DNA of 64,000 bases from Bradysia coprophila. Its lineage: Eukaryota > Arthropoda > Insecta > Diptera > Sciaridae. Location: positions 3,252,799 through 3,316,798 of the forward strand of contig NW_023503496.1 in NCBI RefSeq assembly GCF_014529535.1, written 5' to 3'. The notes beneath the pieces were generated by a model. The model did no database searches, was not told where the DNA came from, and saw only the letters and a list, made by a program, of their open reading frames with translations. How positions within the stretch are numbered: position 1 is the stretch's first letter; every line of letters starts with the position of its first letter. The translations under genes were made by a program, and so were the position numbers. Positions 31,312-42,926 of this stretch are shown one piece after another.

Positions 31312-33944
31312 TAATAGTCCAGACGCTTGTGTCACGAAAAGTGGCTCTGTGGGATTCGAGGTTTTAAGATTTTTTGTGAATGGATTCTGATAGAGTATCA
31401 AAAGTTGTAGAACTAAATTTTTTTCTTGAGGCCGATGAACCGGTATTACCGGTAAAATTACCATTTTAGTGTAAAACTAAGAATCGCTATAACTCGAGAT
31501 AGAAGGGACTTGGTTCGGATTTCTTTTTTTGTTAGAAAGGTACATTAATTATCTACGTTTTATGGAAGAACTTTTTTTTTGGAAAAACAAAATGGCGGAA
31601 ATATGGTCATTTTCCGTAGACACTACACAAAAAAACCGCTAACTTTGAAGCCATTTTTGGCCGGTGTCTTACGACCGGATTTCGTGTAAGTAGGCTCTAT
31701 CGACAGGTACAGGTCTCAACTACAGCCAAAAAAGTTCCGAAAGTGATAAAAAACAATTTGCCCAAGATATTGAGCAAAAAGTGAGGTTAATACACAATCG
31801 GATTTTTCTTGCACCAAATTACACTGTTTCCTTTCGATTTTCGAGACATTTAAATTTGAAATGAGCCGGAAAATGACAGAAAATTGTAGTACTATCGTTA
31901 ATACATCCGAAACAATGCATAAAAATTTTTCCATATGAGACAGACGCGTCAAAAATGGTCAAAAATGTTAAAAATTGGTGAAAACCTACGAAATTTGAGC
32001 TATTTTTTGCCGTTTTCTCAATTTTAGCGAAAAAAAAATTATTAAATTAAACGGAGAACGTCAGGGAACCTTATACCTAAATTAAGATCACTACTTCCGT
32101 TCATGCGCTGACCGGAACTGGTATGACAGGAAAGTTCAGTCGCATTATAAAAACTTTTCTCGAAGCACGAAATAGTTATTTATGACACTTAATACACATT
32201 GTGAGCCAAATAAAACACTTTGCACCGAGATTCATACTACGTTTTTCGCAACAAGTTACGAAAAGTTACGATGTGTATGCAACAGAGGCATCTAAAGTAC
32301 GCAATTTTCGACGTTATGATGCTGAGTTGCATAAAGAAATTTGTGATTCGCTTAAATGCCTTGGAGATCCCGAATAAACTCCAGAAACATTTTTCGACAA
32401 TATTGTACCGTTCATTTTCCATTTGTAATGTTGGAGAAAGTAGATGGTATATTTTCATGAAAACGCCAGCGTCAGCTAGATTATTGAATTTTGATCCGTC
32501 TGAGTACCAGAGGAGATCTATATTGGCAGGAATTACGGTGTTGAGACCAGTCTTCTCTAGATGAAATAAAATCGTTTTAAATTTGTTCTCGAAACAAAAT
32601 GTTGGAGTGGTAGAGTCAAATGGGAGTTCGAAGTATGGTGCCTCTGCCACCATTGTTTTCCAGAAAGATGAGTGACCAAAATTGGTCTCGTGGAGGAGAG
32701 ATGAGTGGTGCACGATAACTTGAGTAAATCTCAACGGATTTTCAAAAACTTTTTTTTTATTCGATGAAGTATCGAAATCTTCTGGTCAAGTTTGAAAATA
32801 GGTGGAACCATCTGGGAGTAGTTCTCAGAAGAAGCCGTTTCAACTCTTTGTTAAGATGAGAAATACAGTAATTCACAACCGATTTTTAAAAAAATGTTTG
32901 GAGGAGAATGGAATTACTGAGGTTAGGTTCCAAGGTAGATTATGTTGGTCTAACGATCTACCTGCTGTTGCTAAACGAATTTTGTATCTATTCAATAGTA
33001 TTTTGCCTCGTTACAAAAACGAATAACCAAACAAAAGTTAATGAGTTCAAGTTTAATTGAAGACATACTCCATTTTTTAAATGAAAAATTACGATTTCTT
33101 TGAAAATTTCTGAATTTTTTTTTATCGAAATTGAGTCTTCAGATAAATTTATTTTTTTAATTACTGCTGTTGATGTTTCTAATGCGATATAAACGGTTCC
33201 CTGAAGTTCTCCGTCTAATTTAATAATTTTTTTCCGCTAAAATTTAGAAAACGGCAAAAAATAGCTCAAATTTCGTAGGTTTTCACCAATTTTTAACATT
33301 TTTGACCATTTTTGACGCGTCTGTCTCATATGGAAAAATTTTTATGCATTGTTTCGGATGTATTAACGTTAGTACTACAATTTTCTGTCATTTTCCGCCT
33401 CTTTTCAATTTTAAATGTCTCGAAAATCGAAAGGAAACAGTGTACTTTGGTGCAAGAAAAATCCGATTGTGTATTAACCTCACTTTTTGCTCAATATCTC
33501 GGGCAAATTGTTTTTTTATCACTTTCGGAACTTTTTTGGCTGTAGTTGAGACCTGTACCTGTCGATAGAGCCTACTTACACGAAATCCGGTCGTAAGACA
33601 CCGGCCAAAAATGGCTTCAAAGTTAGCGGTTTTTTTGTGTAGTGTCTACGGAAAATGACCATATTTCCGCCATTTTGTTTTTCCAAAAAAAAGTTCTTCC
33701 ATAAAACGTAGATAATTAATGTACCTTTCTAACAAAAAAAGAAATCCGAACCAAGTCCCTTCTATCTCGAGTTATAGCGATTCTTAGTTTTACACTAAAA
33801 CGGTAATTTTACCGGTAATACCGGTTCATCGGCCTCAAGAAAAAAATTTAGTTCTACAACTTTTGATACTCTATCAGAATCCATTCACAAAAAATCTTAA
33901 AACCTCGAATCCCACAGGATGACACGAGCGTCTGGACTATAATT
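31312..33944. mobile_element. long inverted repeat (750-bp arms) with 1.1 kb centre
   Basis: The left arm (about 31312-32070) and right arm (about 33195-33944) are highly similar in inverse orientation. For example, AGACACCGGCCAAAAATGGC (right arm) matches its complement near 31655 (left arm), and both end near GTCCAGACGC. The same pseudo-ORF therefore appears at 31716-31952 (minus) and 33312-33545 (plus). The centre contains a relic of a non-LTR retrotransposon. It may be a foldback element or two copies inserted head to head. Confidence 0.85.
32237..32734 (-). pseudogene. non-LTR retrotransposon RNase H relic
   Basis: An open frame of 165 codons on the minus strand contains IDLLWYSDGSKFNNLADAGV. 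This matches the first active-site block of the RNase H domain in jockey/R1-type LINEs (YTDGSK..GAGxG). The downstream catalytic blocks and a reverse transcriptase are absent, so it is a fragment. It lies in the loop of the long inverted repeat. Confidence 0.6.
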
Positions 33945-35382
33945 TAAAAACTGAAAAAAAGGTCGACCGGTTTCACCATAATTATAAATGACTCTGTATC
34001 AGACTTGTGGGTAAAATTCACAGAGCGACCGTATATAAATATGCCTTCCACGCGGTTACGGTTACCAAATTCATTCACCACGTCTTTAAATTCTTTGACG
34101 AGACTTGAGCTTAGAGCCTTGATCGACGATTCGCAGTTGCACACGCACTCGTTAGTCGTTTTGGACTTGTTTCCTTTCTGTAGTTGAAGTTACGGTAGGT
34201 GATGAAGGTCTGCGGAGATTTTTTTTTAATTGAATTGACTGCAACAGATAGCCTTATTGCACCGACCGATTCGATCCGAGAGGATTTTGGACCGATTGAT
34301 AGACTTCTTCTTGGCCGCCATGTAAGTCATATGTCCTTACTGCCCAAAGGTTAGATTGGTGATTAGGCTTCCAATTGGCTTCCAATCCTAATGGAAAAGT
34401 CTCTCCAATTTGGGGAAGGGGTTTTGCTGTCTTCTAAGCTTAATTCTAGCAAGTAAGGGCTGTGTGGCACACATAGAAAGCATAATAACCGAACAACAAT
34501 TCGAACTAAAGGCAATAGAGCTAGCATCGGAAGGCTTATCATTGGTACCGATGCGATGGCAGTTTTTTGTCGTAGTCATGTTCAGAGAAAGACTGGATGT
34601 TCACAAATAAAACGGTCTGAAGCTCAAAATGCGTTCAAGGTCTCAGATATGGGCATGAATACTATACAGAAAGACTTGACTGCGAAAATTATCAGACCAG
34701 AACGAGCACACAGGCTTATCAGTCCTCACGGTTCGATGATTATGACATATCGTTACATTACGTAAGACGAAAAATGTTTGTTTTTGGAACGTTTCTTTGA
34801 GTGCTAGTAGAGTATGAACGACTAACATCGTAGGGAAGCCAATTTGGTGTCAAAATGCAGTTCGTTATGCCAAACGAGGTGAATTCCTCGCATAGATTTG
34901 ATACGTCAACTTCGGCAATAAATCGATTTTCCCACGGTACAAGTTGGCTGAGATATACACTAGGTCTTTTCACCTAAGGGCTCGGGGTGTAAGCGTTAAA
35001 GGCTTATGAGTGTTTGGCATGTACGTCAGAGCACATTTTCCTATTCGATTGGAGTGTCGGTTTATGCTGATCTTTGAGATCTTAACGTAACAATGATTTC
35101 AAGGACAATGCGGCGAGCAATTTACTATATTCTGCTGCTACGAATTGTTGTCTGTCCACTTTTAACCTTATGAAGAAGCAGAGTTTCTCAAACTTATTTT
35201 ACCCTAATTCGAGTTTTTAAGTTTTTAAGAGAGTTTGTTTGCTAGAGAGATTCTTATCTGCCACTTTGAAAAGCAATTTCTTTCTACAATTTTTTTGATT
35301 AAAAATTTCGTTGTTGAAATTTTTGAGTATTTTGAGAATATGCGTCACCTACAAGGTCAGTTCTTTTGGAAGCATGCAAGTC
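33945..35382. other. no gene seen
   Basis: AT-rich intergenic sequence with short overlapping frames on both strands and none with protein-like features. The 8-bp TGCAAGTC target repeat of the next MITE is at 35375-35382. Confidence 0.45.
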
Positions 35383-35710
35383 CAAAGTATATAAACACTG
35401 AAGGTAATGCAAACACAGTTACACACGGATCCAAACTTTCAGGTGAATTTTAGCTCCGTCATGTTGCTCACGTATTGAATTCGGTTGCGTCAAGTTGCAT
35501 CTAGTGGTGAATCTGGAACTATTTAGCGGCGTTTTGTTGCACACATATAAAATTCGTTTGCGTCAAGTTGTATTTATCGGTTAATTGGAAGAATTTAGGG
35601 CCGTCATGTTGCACAAGTCTAAGTTAGACAACATACGAAAATGAATTCACCTGAAAGTTTGGATCCGTAATTTCTCTGATCCGCATTACCTTCAGGGTTT
35701 ATATACTTTG
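35383..35710. mobile_element. 328-bp MITE, hAT-like, copy 2
   Basis: Same family and orientation as 20987-21321, with ends CAAAGTATATAAACACTGAA and its complement. It is flanked by TGCAAGTC (35375-35382) and TGCAGGTC (35711-35718), an 8-bp target duplication with one mismatch. Confidence 0.88.
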
Positions 35711-35718
35711 TGCAGGTC

Positions 35719-36553
35719 ATTCCCCTTTCTTTGACTGAGTTTTCATATCATGATGATAAGGTAGTCGAGATGGTGGTGGTGGTGGTTAAAATGACCACGT
35801 GTTGCGCTGCCGTCCCACGATATCATATTGACGCAAAATTTATTGTTGAAATTCGATATACAAATTTGTTTTATTAATTTAAAAAAAAATAAAATTTATT
35901 TCAATAAATTTACATTTATTTACGCAAAAAAATAATAATCGAAGGGTAGGTATGACACTAACTTTATCACAAAACAAATAATATGTTCCTTACGTTTCGA
36001 AAAAGAAGAAGACGATGATTAAAAACAAAAAAAAAAACATTTTCGAAATTTATGTTAAATTACATTAATCCATTAATTATTGCAACATTTTGGTTCGCAG
36101 TGATAAAATGAAACTAAAAAAACAAAATAATTTACAATGAAAGGGTTGATGGATTGTGCTTTACGATTGTGGTGCCGCACATGATGGAAAGAAGAAAATT
36201 AAGGGATTTTCACACCATGCGAGCTTTTTTATCGTTCAAGTTGAGAAAAACGTCCAGTAGGACATTAAAAATTATTTGAATTTTTGGCGCACTTTCAATT
36301 GATGATGACAAGATGAGAGTAAAATATATTGATGAATGACAAAAGTGATTTAAGTTTGAGATTAAATTTTAAAATAAATAAAAAATTCTAGAGAAAAAAA
36401 TGATAAAAATATCGAAGAGAGATAGAGAGAGAGAGAGCGACAGAGAGAATGTAGACTCTTTCAATTGTCCATTATTTGCTTTAAATTAGAATTTTTAATT
36501 TGTCGTTTTTAAGCAATTAGCCAAACAGACGAACGAACAAAAACAAAAACTTC
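35719..36553. other. 3' flank of the cuticle gene
   Basis: Very AT-rich sequence, probably 3' UTR of the minus-strand cuticle gene. Several TTTATT motifs (AATAAA on minus) lie at about 35870-35925. A (GA)n microsatellite is at about 36413-36448. Confidence 0.5.
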
Positions 36554-39500
36554 TTACGCAGATCTTTTGGCTACAACTTTGTGAATTTGATCCCGGCTGT
36601 TAGTCACCTCAGCATGGAATCCTGTCTCCCAATCAGCGTAATAGTTCACCGTGCGCACATTACCATCGGGTTCGACCAGCGAATATTGCCCTTTCACAAC
36701 ATCGCCGTCACGTTCTTCTTTTTGGTGTTTAATGTCGCCGGTATGTGGATCGTTGACGCCATATTCGAATGCGTATCGGGGATGATCGTCCTGAAAAAGT
36801 GACACGGAAAAGGTTAAATGAATTGGAAATGAAAATGTGTACGACATACGTAGTATTCGTGGTGTTGATCAGCAACCGTTTTCACAACATGAGCGGGTTG
36901 TGCTTTGACCAATGTGGTGACTGGTGCTGAGTATGTGGCGTAAGCTGGTGCAGCCGAAGCATATCGGAATCCATTGCCGTAGCCAGTGGACGCATGAGAT
37001 GATCCATAATATCCTGAGCCATAATAACCTGAGCCGGTGTGTGAATAAGATGCAACTGCTGGACTCGAATAGTATCCCTTTCCGTATCCGGCACTACCGT
37101 ATGAAGCCAAAGCTGGTCCAGCGCTATATGTGGCAACTGCAGGTCCAGAACTGTAAGAGGCAACAGCTGGTCCAGCACTGTAAGAAGCAATAGCAGGTCC
37201 AGCACTGTAAGAAGCAATAGCAGGTCCAGAACTGTAAGAGGCAACAGCTGGTCCAGCACTGTAAGAAGCAATTGCGGGTCCAGCGCTGTAAGAAGCTACA
37301 GCTGGAGTTGATAGAATTTTAGCTGGGGCCGATACGTATGCTGTTGAAACAGCTGGTGCCGATGAATAAGCAATTTTGGCTGGTGCAGATGCGTACGAAG
37401 CAATTGCTGGAGCGTAAGATACGGCTGGTCCGGAAGTATATGCAACTTTCGCTGGTGCTGCATATGTACTAACAATTGGTCCGGATGAATAAGATTGAAC
37501 GGTTGGTGCGTATTTGGCTACAACGGGCGAAGCATAAGATAATTTAGCTGGTGCCGAAACATATGATGAAGATACAGCTGGAGCTGATGAATATTGCACA
37601 ACGGCTGGTGCAGATACATATTTACTAACTGCTGGAGCTGCGGAATAGCTGTAAGCTGGTGATGCTGTGTAAGCTACTTTCGGAGCTGATATGTAAGAAG
37701 ATGATACGGCTGGACTTGCGGCGTAGTGTGATACGGCTGGTCCAGTAGTGTAAGCTACTTTAGATGGTGCATATGAAGCATATGATGGCGCTGAAACATA
37801 CGAACTGGAGACTTCATGGGCTGAAGAGTATGCGACTTTAGCTGGAGCGGCATACGAAGCATACGATGGTGCAGTGTAAGCAAGTTTTGTTACTGGAGCA
37901 GAGTATGATGCAGAGTACGATGGAGCAGAGTATGATGCAGAGTACGATGGTGCAGAGTATGATGAAGAGTACGATGGTGCAGAGTATGATGCAGAGTACG
38001 ATGGAGCAGAGTATGATGAAGAGTACGATGGTGCAGAGTAAGATGAAGAGTACGACGGAGCCGAAACAGCTAACTTAGCAACCGATGGATAAGTATATTG
38101 TGAGCTGTATGCTGGACTTGAAACGTATTTGGTGACAGCTGGAGTTGCCGAATAGCTGTAAGCCGGAGCAGCAACAACTTTCGCGGCTGGAACGTACGAT
38201 GCAACCTTAGCAATTGGTGCATGTTGAGCGTACGAGACTGATGGCACTGCATACGATGTTGGTGGAAGATATGCCTTAGATACGGTTGCTACTGCCGGAG
38301 CAACGTATGCTGGACCAGTCGATGCATAGGAATAACCGGGTGATGATGTGAATTTGGCAATAGCAGGACTAACGTATGTCTTCGTAACAGCTGGCGTTGA
38401 GACATATTTCGATATTCCAGCGGTTTGTGTGTAATGAGATAGTCCTGAACTTGTTGCATAACCGTAACCGGTTGGTGCGACAACAGCTGCAAATTTAGAA
38501 GCTGGCGAATGATCTGAATACACAACACCGGCTGTCTTAGCGTATGTAACAGCTGGTGCAACAGTTTTCGTTACATATGCTGGTGCTGTTTCATATGAAT
38601 TGTACGATGGTTGAACCGAAGCATACTTTATGGCTGGCGTTTGACTGTACGAGCTGATGCTTGGACCAACCGATAATTGAACTTGTGGTGCTGGGTAGGC
38701 ATAACCGGGCTGATCGTGAACACAATCTGGTACTGCGAATACTGCCACAGCTAAGTTGGCTACTACGAATATAGTGACGAAAATCTGGGCGAGTAGAAAA
38801 GAAATTTTTTTTGTTAACATCTTATGCATGGGTCGGAAGGTGAAATGGGAGAGTCTAGTAGGTCTAGGCAATAGAAATATTTAAAAACAAAAATTCTTGA
38901 CCCTCGCGCTCTATTTATTTAAATCATTTTCGAGATAAAAAGTCTTTCTTGATCTCTTCAATTTCCAACACCAAGTCATCGTATGATCATGTCTCGACTA
39001 ACAATAAGTCGCCATTACCAAAATAGAATATTTCACTCCATTCTCATCTAAAGTTTAAAAGAGGCGCTGTGCATCCGTTGAAACACTAGAATCGTCCTTA
39101 TCATACTTTTATCATACTTTTTCGCTGCTTTTAACTTCCCAAAGTCAAGCGAAATGAAGTGGTATGTTCAGTGAGCATCGTCATCATAACAGTTGTGTAA
39201 TACAATGTGCTCTCAACATTACACTCGCAGTGTCTAGAAGAAAAATCGTATACCCACCACATCTGAACTTGATGTCGAACCCGGATTCTCATTATGTAGA
39301 AGACTAGAGAACGTTACGTTTGTTTTGAATTTTTTTTCTCGTATGGCAAACGGTCATACTGATTGTTACAGCACGTTAATTCAAGGTCAAACGAGTCGAA
39401 CGAACGGATATATTATATAAGTTGAATGTGGGTCGATAAAAATTGCAATCGAAGATAGAACGAAAACAAATTCAGGGCCACGAAAGATAAATAAAATTGC

Positions 39501-42500
39501 GAGCAATGCAGGGACTGATGTATGGCTTCCGATTGCAACATAATGTTGTGCATTTTATGCGTGTGTAAGCCGTGTAAGCTTAAAAATGCGTCAATATGCC
39601 GTAATATGCAGTAAAATGTATCAATTTTCAATGAATTTTAATTCAAATCAAATGAACGAAAGCACGTTAGAGCCAAAATCATCCTAGAAAGGAAATCACT
39701 AAGGCTAGCTCTTGGGGACTACATTTGTAAATTAAAATCTTCGTTGCACAGAATGGCCATCCCGGAACTGAAATGACCGTCAGTTATTCTGCTTTTAGAA
39801 GAACTCAGACAAATTTCTTCTTTTGTCGTAAATCACTAGTATGAAGACCTTGTCCTTCAAGCAGAGAAATTAATGCTGTTAACGTCTTTAATTCTGTATT
39901 TAACAGAGTCTGAATATATCTAACAGTAAACTGGAAAATTGGCTGGACAAGGGTTTCAAAAGTGAGGCAGAAGTGATTTAGGCATCCATTGTTCCTGAAG
40001 AATCTGTAACCGTTGTGTTTTATTAATTCTAAGTATTTCTTTCATTCATGCCATAAGTGCGCTAAAATAAATGGAAAGTGCGACTCAGCGTCAAATCCCC
40101 GCTTCAGGGACTATTTTTCTGAATTTTCCCAGAAATATTTTTTGGGAAATTGTAGGAAAATGTGGGAAAATTCAACATTGGAAAATATAACATCGTCAAT
40201 TCTGAATATTAGTAGACTACCTGGAGGAATTATGACCCGAAATAGACCGTGTGAAGTATAAATAATTTATTTTTAATTGATTTAGATTATTATTCTGTAG
40301 AACAAAAGTGTGTACAGAATATCTGAAAAATGTCTGCCTGATTTTATATCTCACTTTAAAAGCTGTAATATGAATGAGACTAAAATAATATCAGAACCAT
40401 TCTAATTCATTCTAATTGGATTCTTACTAAGATTCTAATAAGTGGGATGGCATCGGGATGGCAAGAATATTTTTAAATAATTTCTATTTTCTAAAAAATT
40501 AAATATTTTTTTCATTGGTTTTCACGGTAAATTTTCTTTTTATCGAAATATGAAACTTTTTGAAAAATTATTTCACACACACCACTAACACGAAAACATG
40601 AACTTAGCTCCTTTTGACGTTATGGATCCCTTTACATTTGACATTTAAAATGTCAAATATTAATGGTTTGTTCGGACGAAGACATCAAAACTTTTTTTTT
40701 TCATTTTGAATATCGTCGACAGCTTTAATTCTAACGGTAAAAGTCATGTGTGAGCACAATATATATTGACTGTGCCTGGTGTTTTGGTGTGGTAGTCATC
40801 TTGTACTTATTGTTAGTTTCCTTTAACCATAACTTAAATATTAAAAGATAAAATTCACACAATCTTTTGATTAAGAGTAACAACAGAATACCGACACTTT
40901 CTGAAACTCAAAAATTTTCTAAAAAATCGTTTTGGACAAAGCACATTCATTAAAAAACAAAAAATTGTATTTTTCGTCAAAAGTAACGAAAAGTAGAATT
41001 TTTCAGGACTAGTCTTAAGCTTGTCCTAACGATGCGAAGCCGAGTAGGACCAGCTTAAGACGTGTCCTGGAAAAATTCTGCTTTCGTCACGAGTCACGAA
41101 CTACGTTTTCTGTGCCGTAAGGATCATAATGAGACGAAAAACAAAACAAAAACATTGCAACAATTTGAGCTTTTCTTAGCTTTTCGATCGTAGGTGCAGT
41201 GACGAAATACGTCGAATTATGATCCTAAGGCACAGAAAAAATTATCTTGGGACTAAGCTGAGTTGGATTAGCTGGGTTCACAAGTACAAAATTTTCAAAG
41301 ATCAATCGACCCTACTGGTCAGATGCTTGCCGTGTGCAACAGGCTAAATTCGAATGTTCAATATCGGAAGCTAAGAATTCAAGTTATTCTACGACGTAGA
41401 CTCTACACACAGTCAGAGACACACATACAATCAAAACTCGTTATTCGTCTTTATATGCAACTTCAACCGTAACTTCAAATAAGTGTAAACAGTTTTCAAC
41501 AGCAGAATCCTGCGAAAATGAAAATCCCTCTCAGCAAAAAAAATCTCGAAACAAGTGCGTAATGTACTATTATTGTATGTGTGGAACAGCTGAAAAAGAG
41601 CTGAAGCAAATTCATGCTGAAATTTCACTGCCTCTGACTGTACCCCATTTTTTCAAAAAATTTTACGAATCACCATCCTATAACTTACAAGTGTAATTCG
41701 TGCTCTTCAATTAAAAATTAACTGATGAGATGTCTACCAATTCCGTAAAGGAGGATATTTTAGTGGAAATAAATAAAAAAAAATCGAGAAAATATGCCTT
41801 GAGCATAGGTCCAAACTACCAATCGTAAAAATCCAAGGAATTAAGTTTCACCCAAGTTTAGTGGTTTCGCCACTTATCTGAGTTCATTTTGTGGAACAAA
41901 CTGCAGAAAAAATTTGGCGCGAAATTTGAATTTTTTTTTTTTTAATGGTACTGGATTTTTGTTCCGAATGAAGAACAGGACTAAGTTTTCAAGAATTAAT
42001 AAAACATCAAATATTCCACCGAAACGACTCCCATCATAATCTAAATGCTTGAAAAGAAAATCCGAAACTTTTCCAAAAAACTAGTGGTCCTACGTGATAC
42101 AAATTGTTTTGCTGTATCCATCGTCACAATTACTTCTTGCAATAATTCCACTTCACAAACCAATTGTAGATTCGAACCTGCCGAATTCATAGTCTCCGGT
42201 TGCATTAAATCTTACAATTCTAGAAAGCTCACTCTGGCTCTTCATTGTCTTTTTTTTCCAAATATTAATCGAAGGCGTGTAAGTAAAATAGGGTCTATAT
42301 ATCAGTAACACCATTTACCGTAATTGCACCGAATGCACAATAATTTCTCACAATTTTCATGTTTGCTTGTTCTCTGTTTCAATTAAATTTTAATTGAACC
42401 AATTAATTGATTCGATGAGAATTGGGTTTATTAGACAAGAATTTTCTGATTTTTAATTTATAATCCCAAAAATGGTCACAAAATTCTATTTTGGTAATGG

Positions 42501-42655
42501 TCCGGTTCTGCACACATATTTTATTATGAAAACTTAAAAAAAATTATTGATCAAAAAAGACAGCACTTTTGTCGACGATAAATTTCTTTCATTTAGCAAT
42601 CCAATGCCCAGGGGACGAATTAATCCGTTTGTTTGTCTTGATGACTCACCTTCAT
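36554..42655 (-). CDS. RR-2 cuticular protein with long repetitive N-terminal region
   Basis: A structural protein of the exoskeleton whose Rebers-Riddiford RR-2 domain binds chitin. Minus-strand exons: 42655-42650 (ATG AAG, donor GTGAGT), 38784-36850 and 36790-36554, giving 725 aa. The junction makes the signal peptide [19 protein letters not shown]. Residues ~20-640 are low complexity and rich in Ala, Pro, Ser, Tyr and Val, with repeats such as SYSAPSYS and GPAVASYS that suit cross-linked cuticle. The C-terminal RR-2 domain begins [19 protein letters not shown] and continues with [20 protein letters not shown]. An unspliced start at 38822 is possible but puts an acceptor-like CTACTCGCCCAG inside the signal peptide; the distant ATG AAG exon fits insect cuticle genes better. 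It resembles the large Cpr proteins of flies, but orthology is not assigned. Confidence 0.9.
37100..37310 (-). repeat. coding tandem repeat (PA-ASYSxG) in the cuticle gene
   Basis: About eight copies of a 24-27-bp unit encode [21 protein letters not shown] blocks. A second internal array (about 37890-38060) encodes SAPSYSxSY repeats. Both lie in frame within exon 2. Confidence 0.85.
38785..42649 (-). other. 3.9-kb first intron of the cuticle gene
   Basis: Non-coding apart from the inverted repeats at 40987-41240. A TATATAAT box-like motif near 39405-39420 (minus) could mark an alternative downstream promoter. Nothing else is recognised. Confidence 0.5.
40987..41240. repeat. compound inverted repeat in cuticle-gene intron 1
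   Basis: A hairpin pairs 40987-41029 with 41045-41087 (AGAATTTTTCAGGACT/AGTC.. type arms). A second pair, TTCTGTGCCGTAAGGATCAT with its complement (about 41107-41131 and 41216-41238), surrounds the following segment. No ORF; likely MITE remains. Confidence 0.6.
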
Positions 42656-42892
42656 TTTGCGTATCACTGAAATTAATTTTTTTTTAATAAAAAAAAAATT
42701 CGGACAACACTGTACACCGAACAGATGGGTCGTAAAATGTCTTAATAAGAACACCCACCAAACAAATCTAACAGAAAATTAACGTTGAATCTAATGAAAA
42801 TGATTCTACGAACGGTATACCAGTATTTCGTTTTACGATTCCTTTTGAATTCGATATTTTTTAAAACTCTACTTAGTAGAGTACCACGAGAC

Positions 42893-42926
42893 TGATGGCC
42901 GGCCTGGCCCTATAGTCTCTTTTATA
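42893..42926 (-). promoter_or_regulatory. core promoter of the cuticle gene (TATA plus TCAGT initiator)
   Basis: TATAAAAG lies at 42926-42919 on the minus strand and an arthropod initiator ATCAGTC at 42896-42890. Spacing from the first T of TATA to the A of TCAGT is 33 bp, which is ideal. This places the start about 240 bp upstream of the ATG AAG exon and supports the three-exon model. Confidence 0.8.

Noticed and set aside
31716..33545. Matching 77-78-codon frames in both arms of the long inverted repeat
   Set aside because: Identity follows from the inverted repeat; no protein-like features.
38070..38561. Leu/His/Gln-rich minus frames in the cuticle gene
   Set aside because: Out-of-frame shadows of the repetitive cuticle exon.
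42150..42190. Minus-strand GGTTCGAATCT resembling a tRNA T loop
   Set aside because: No matching stems or A box upstream.
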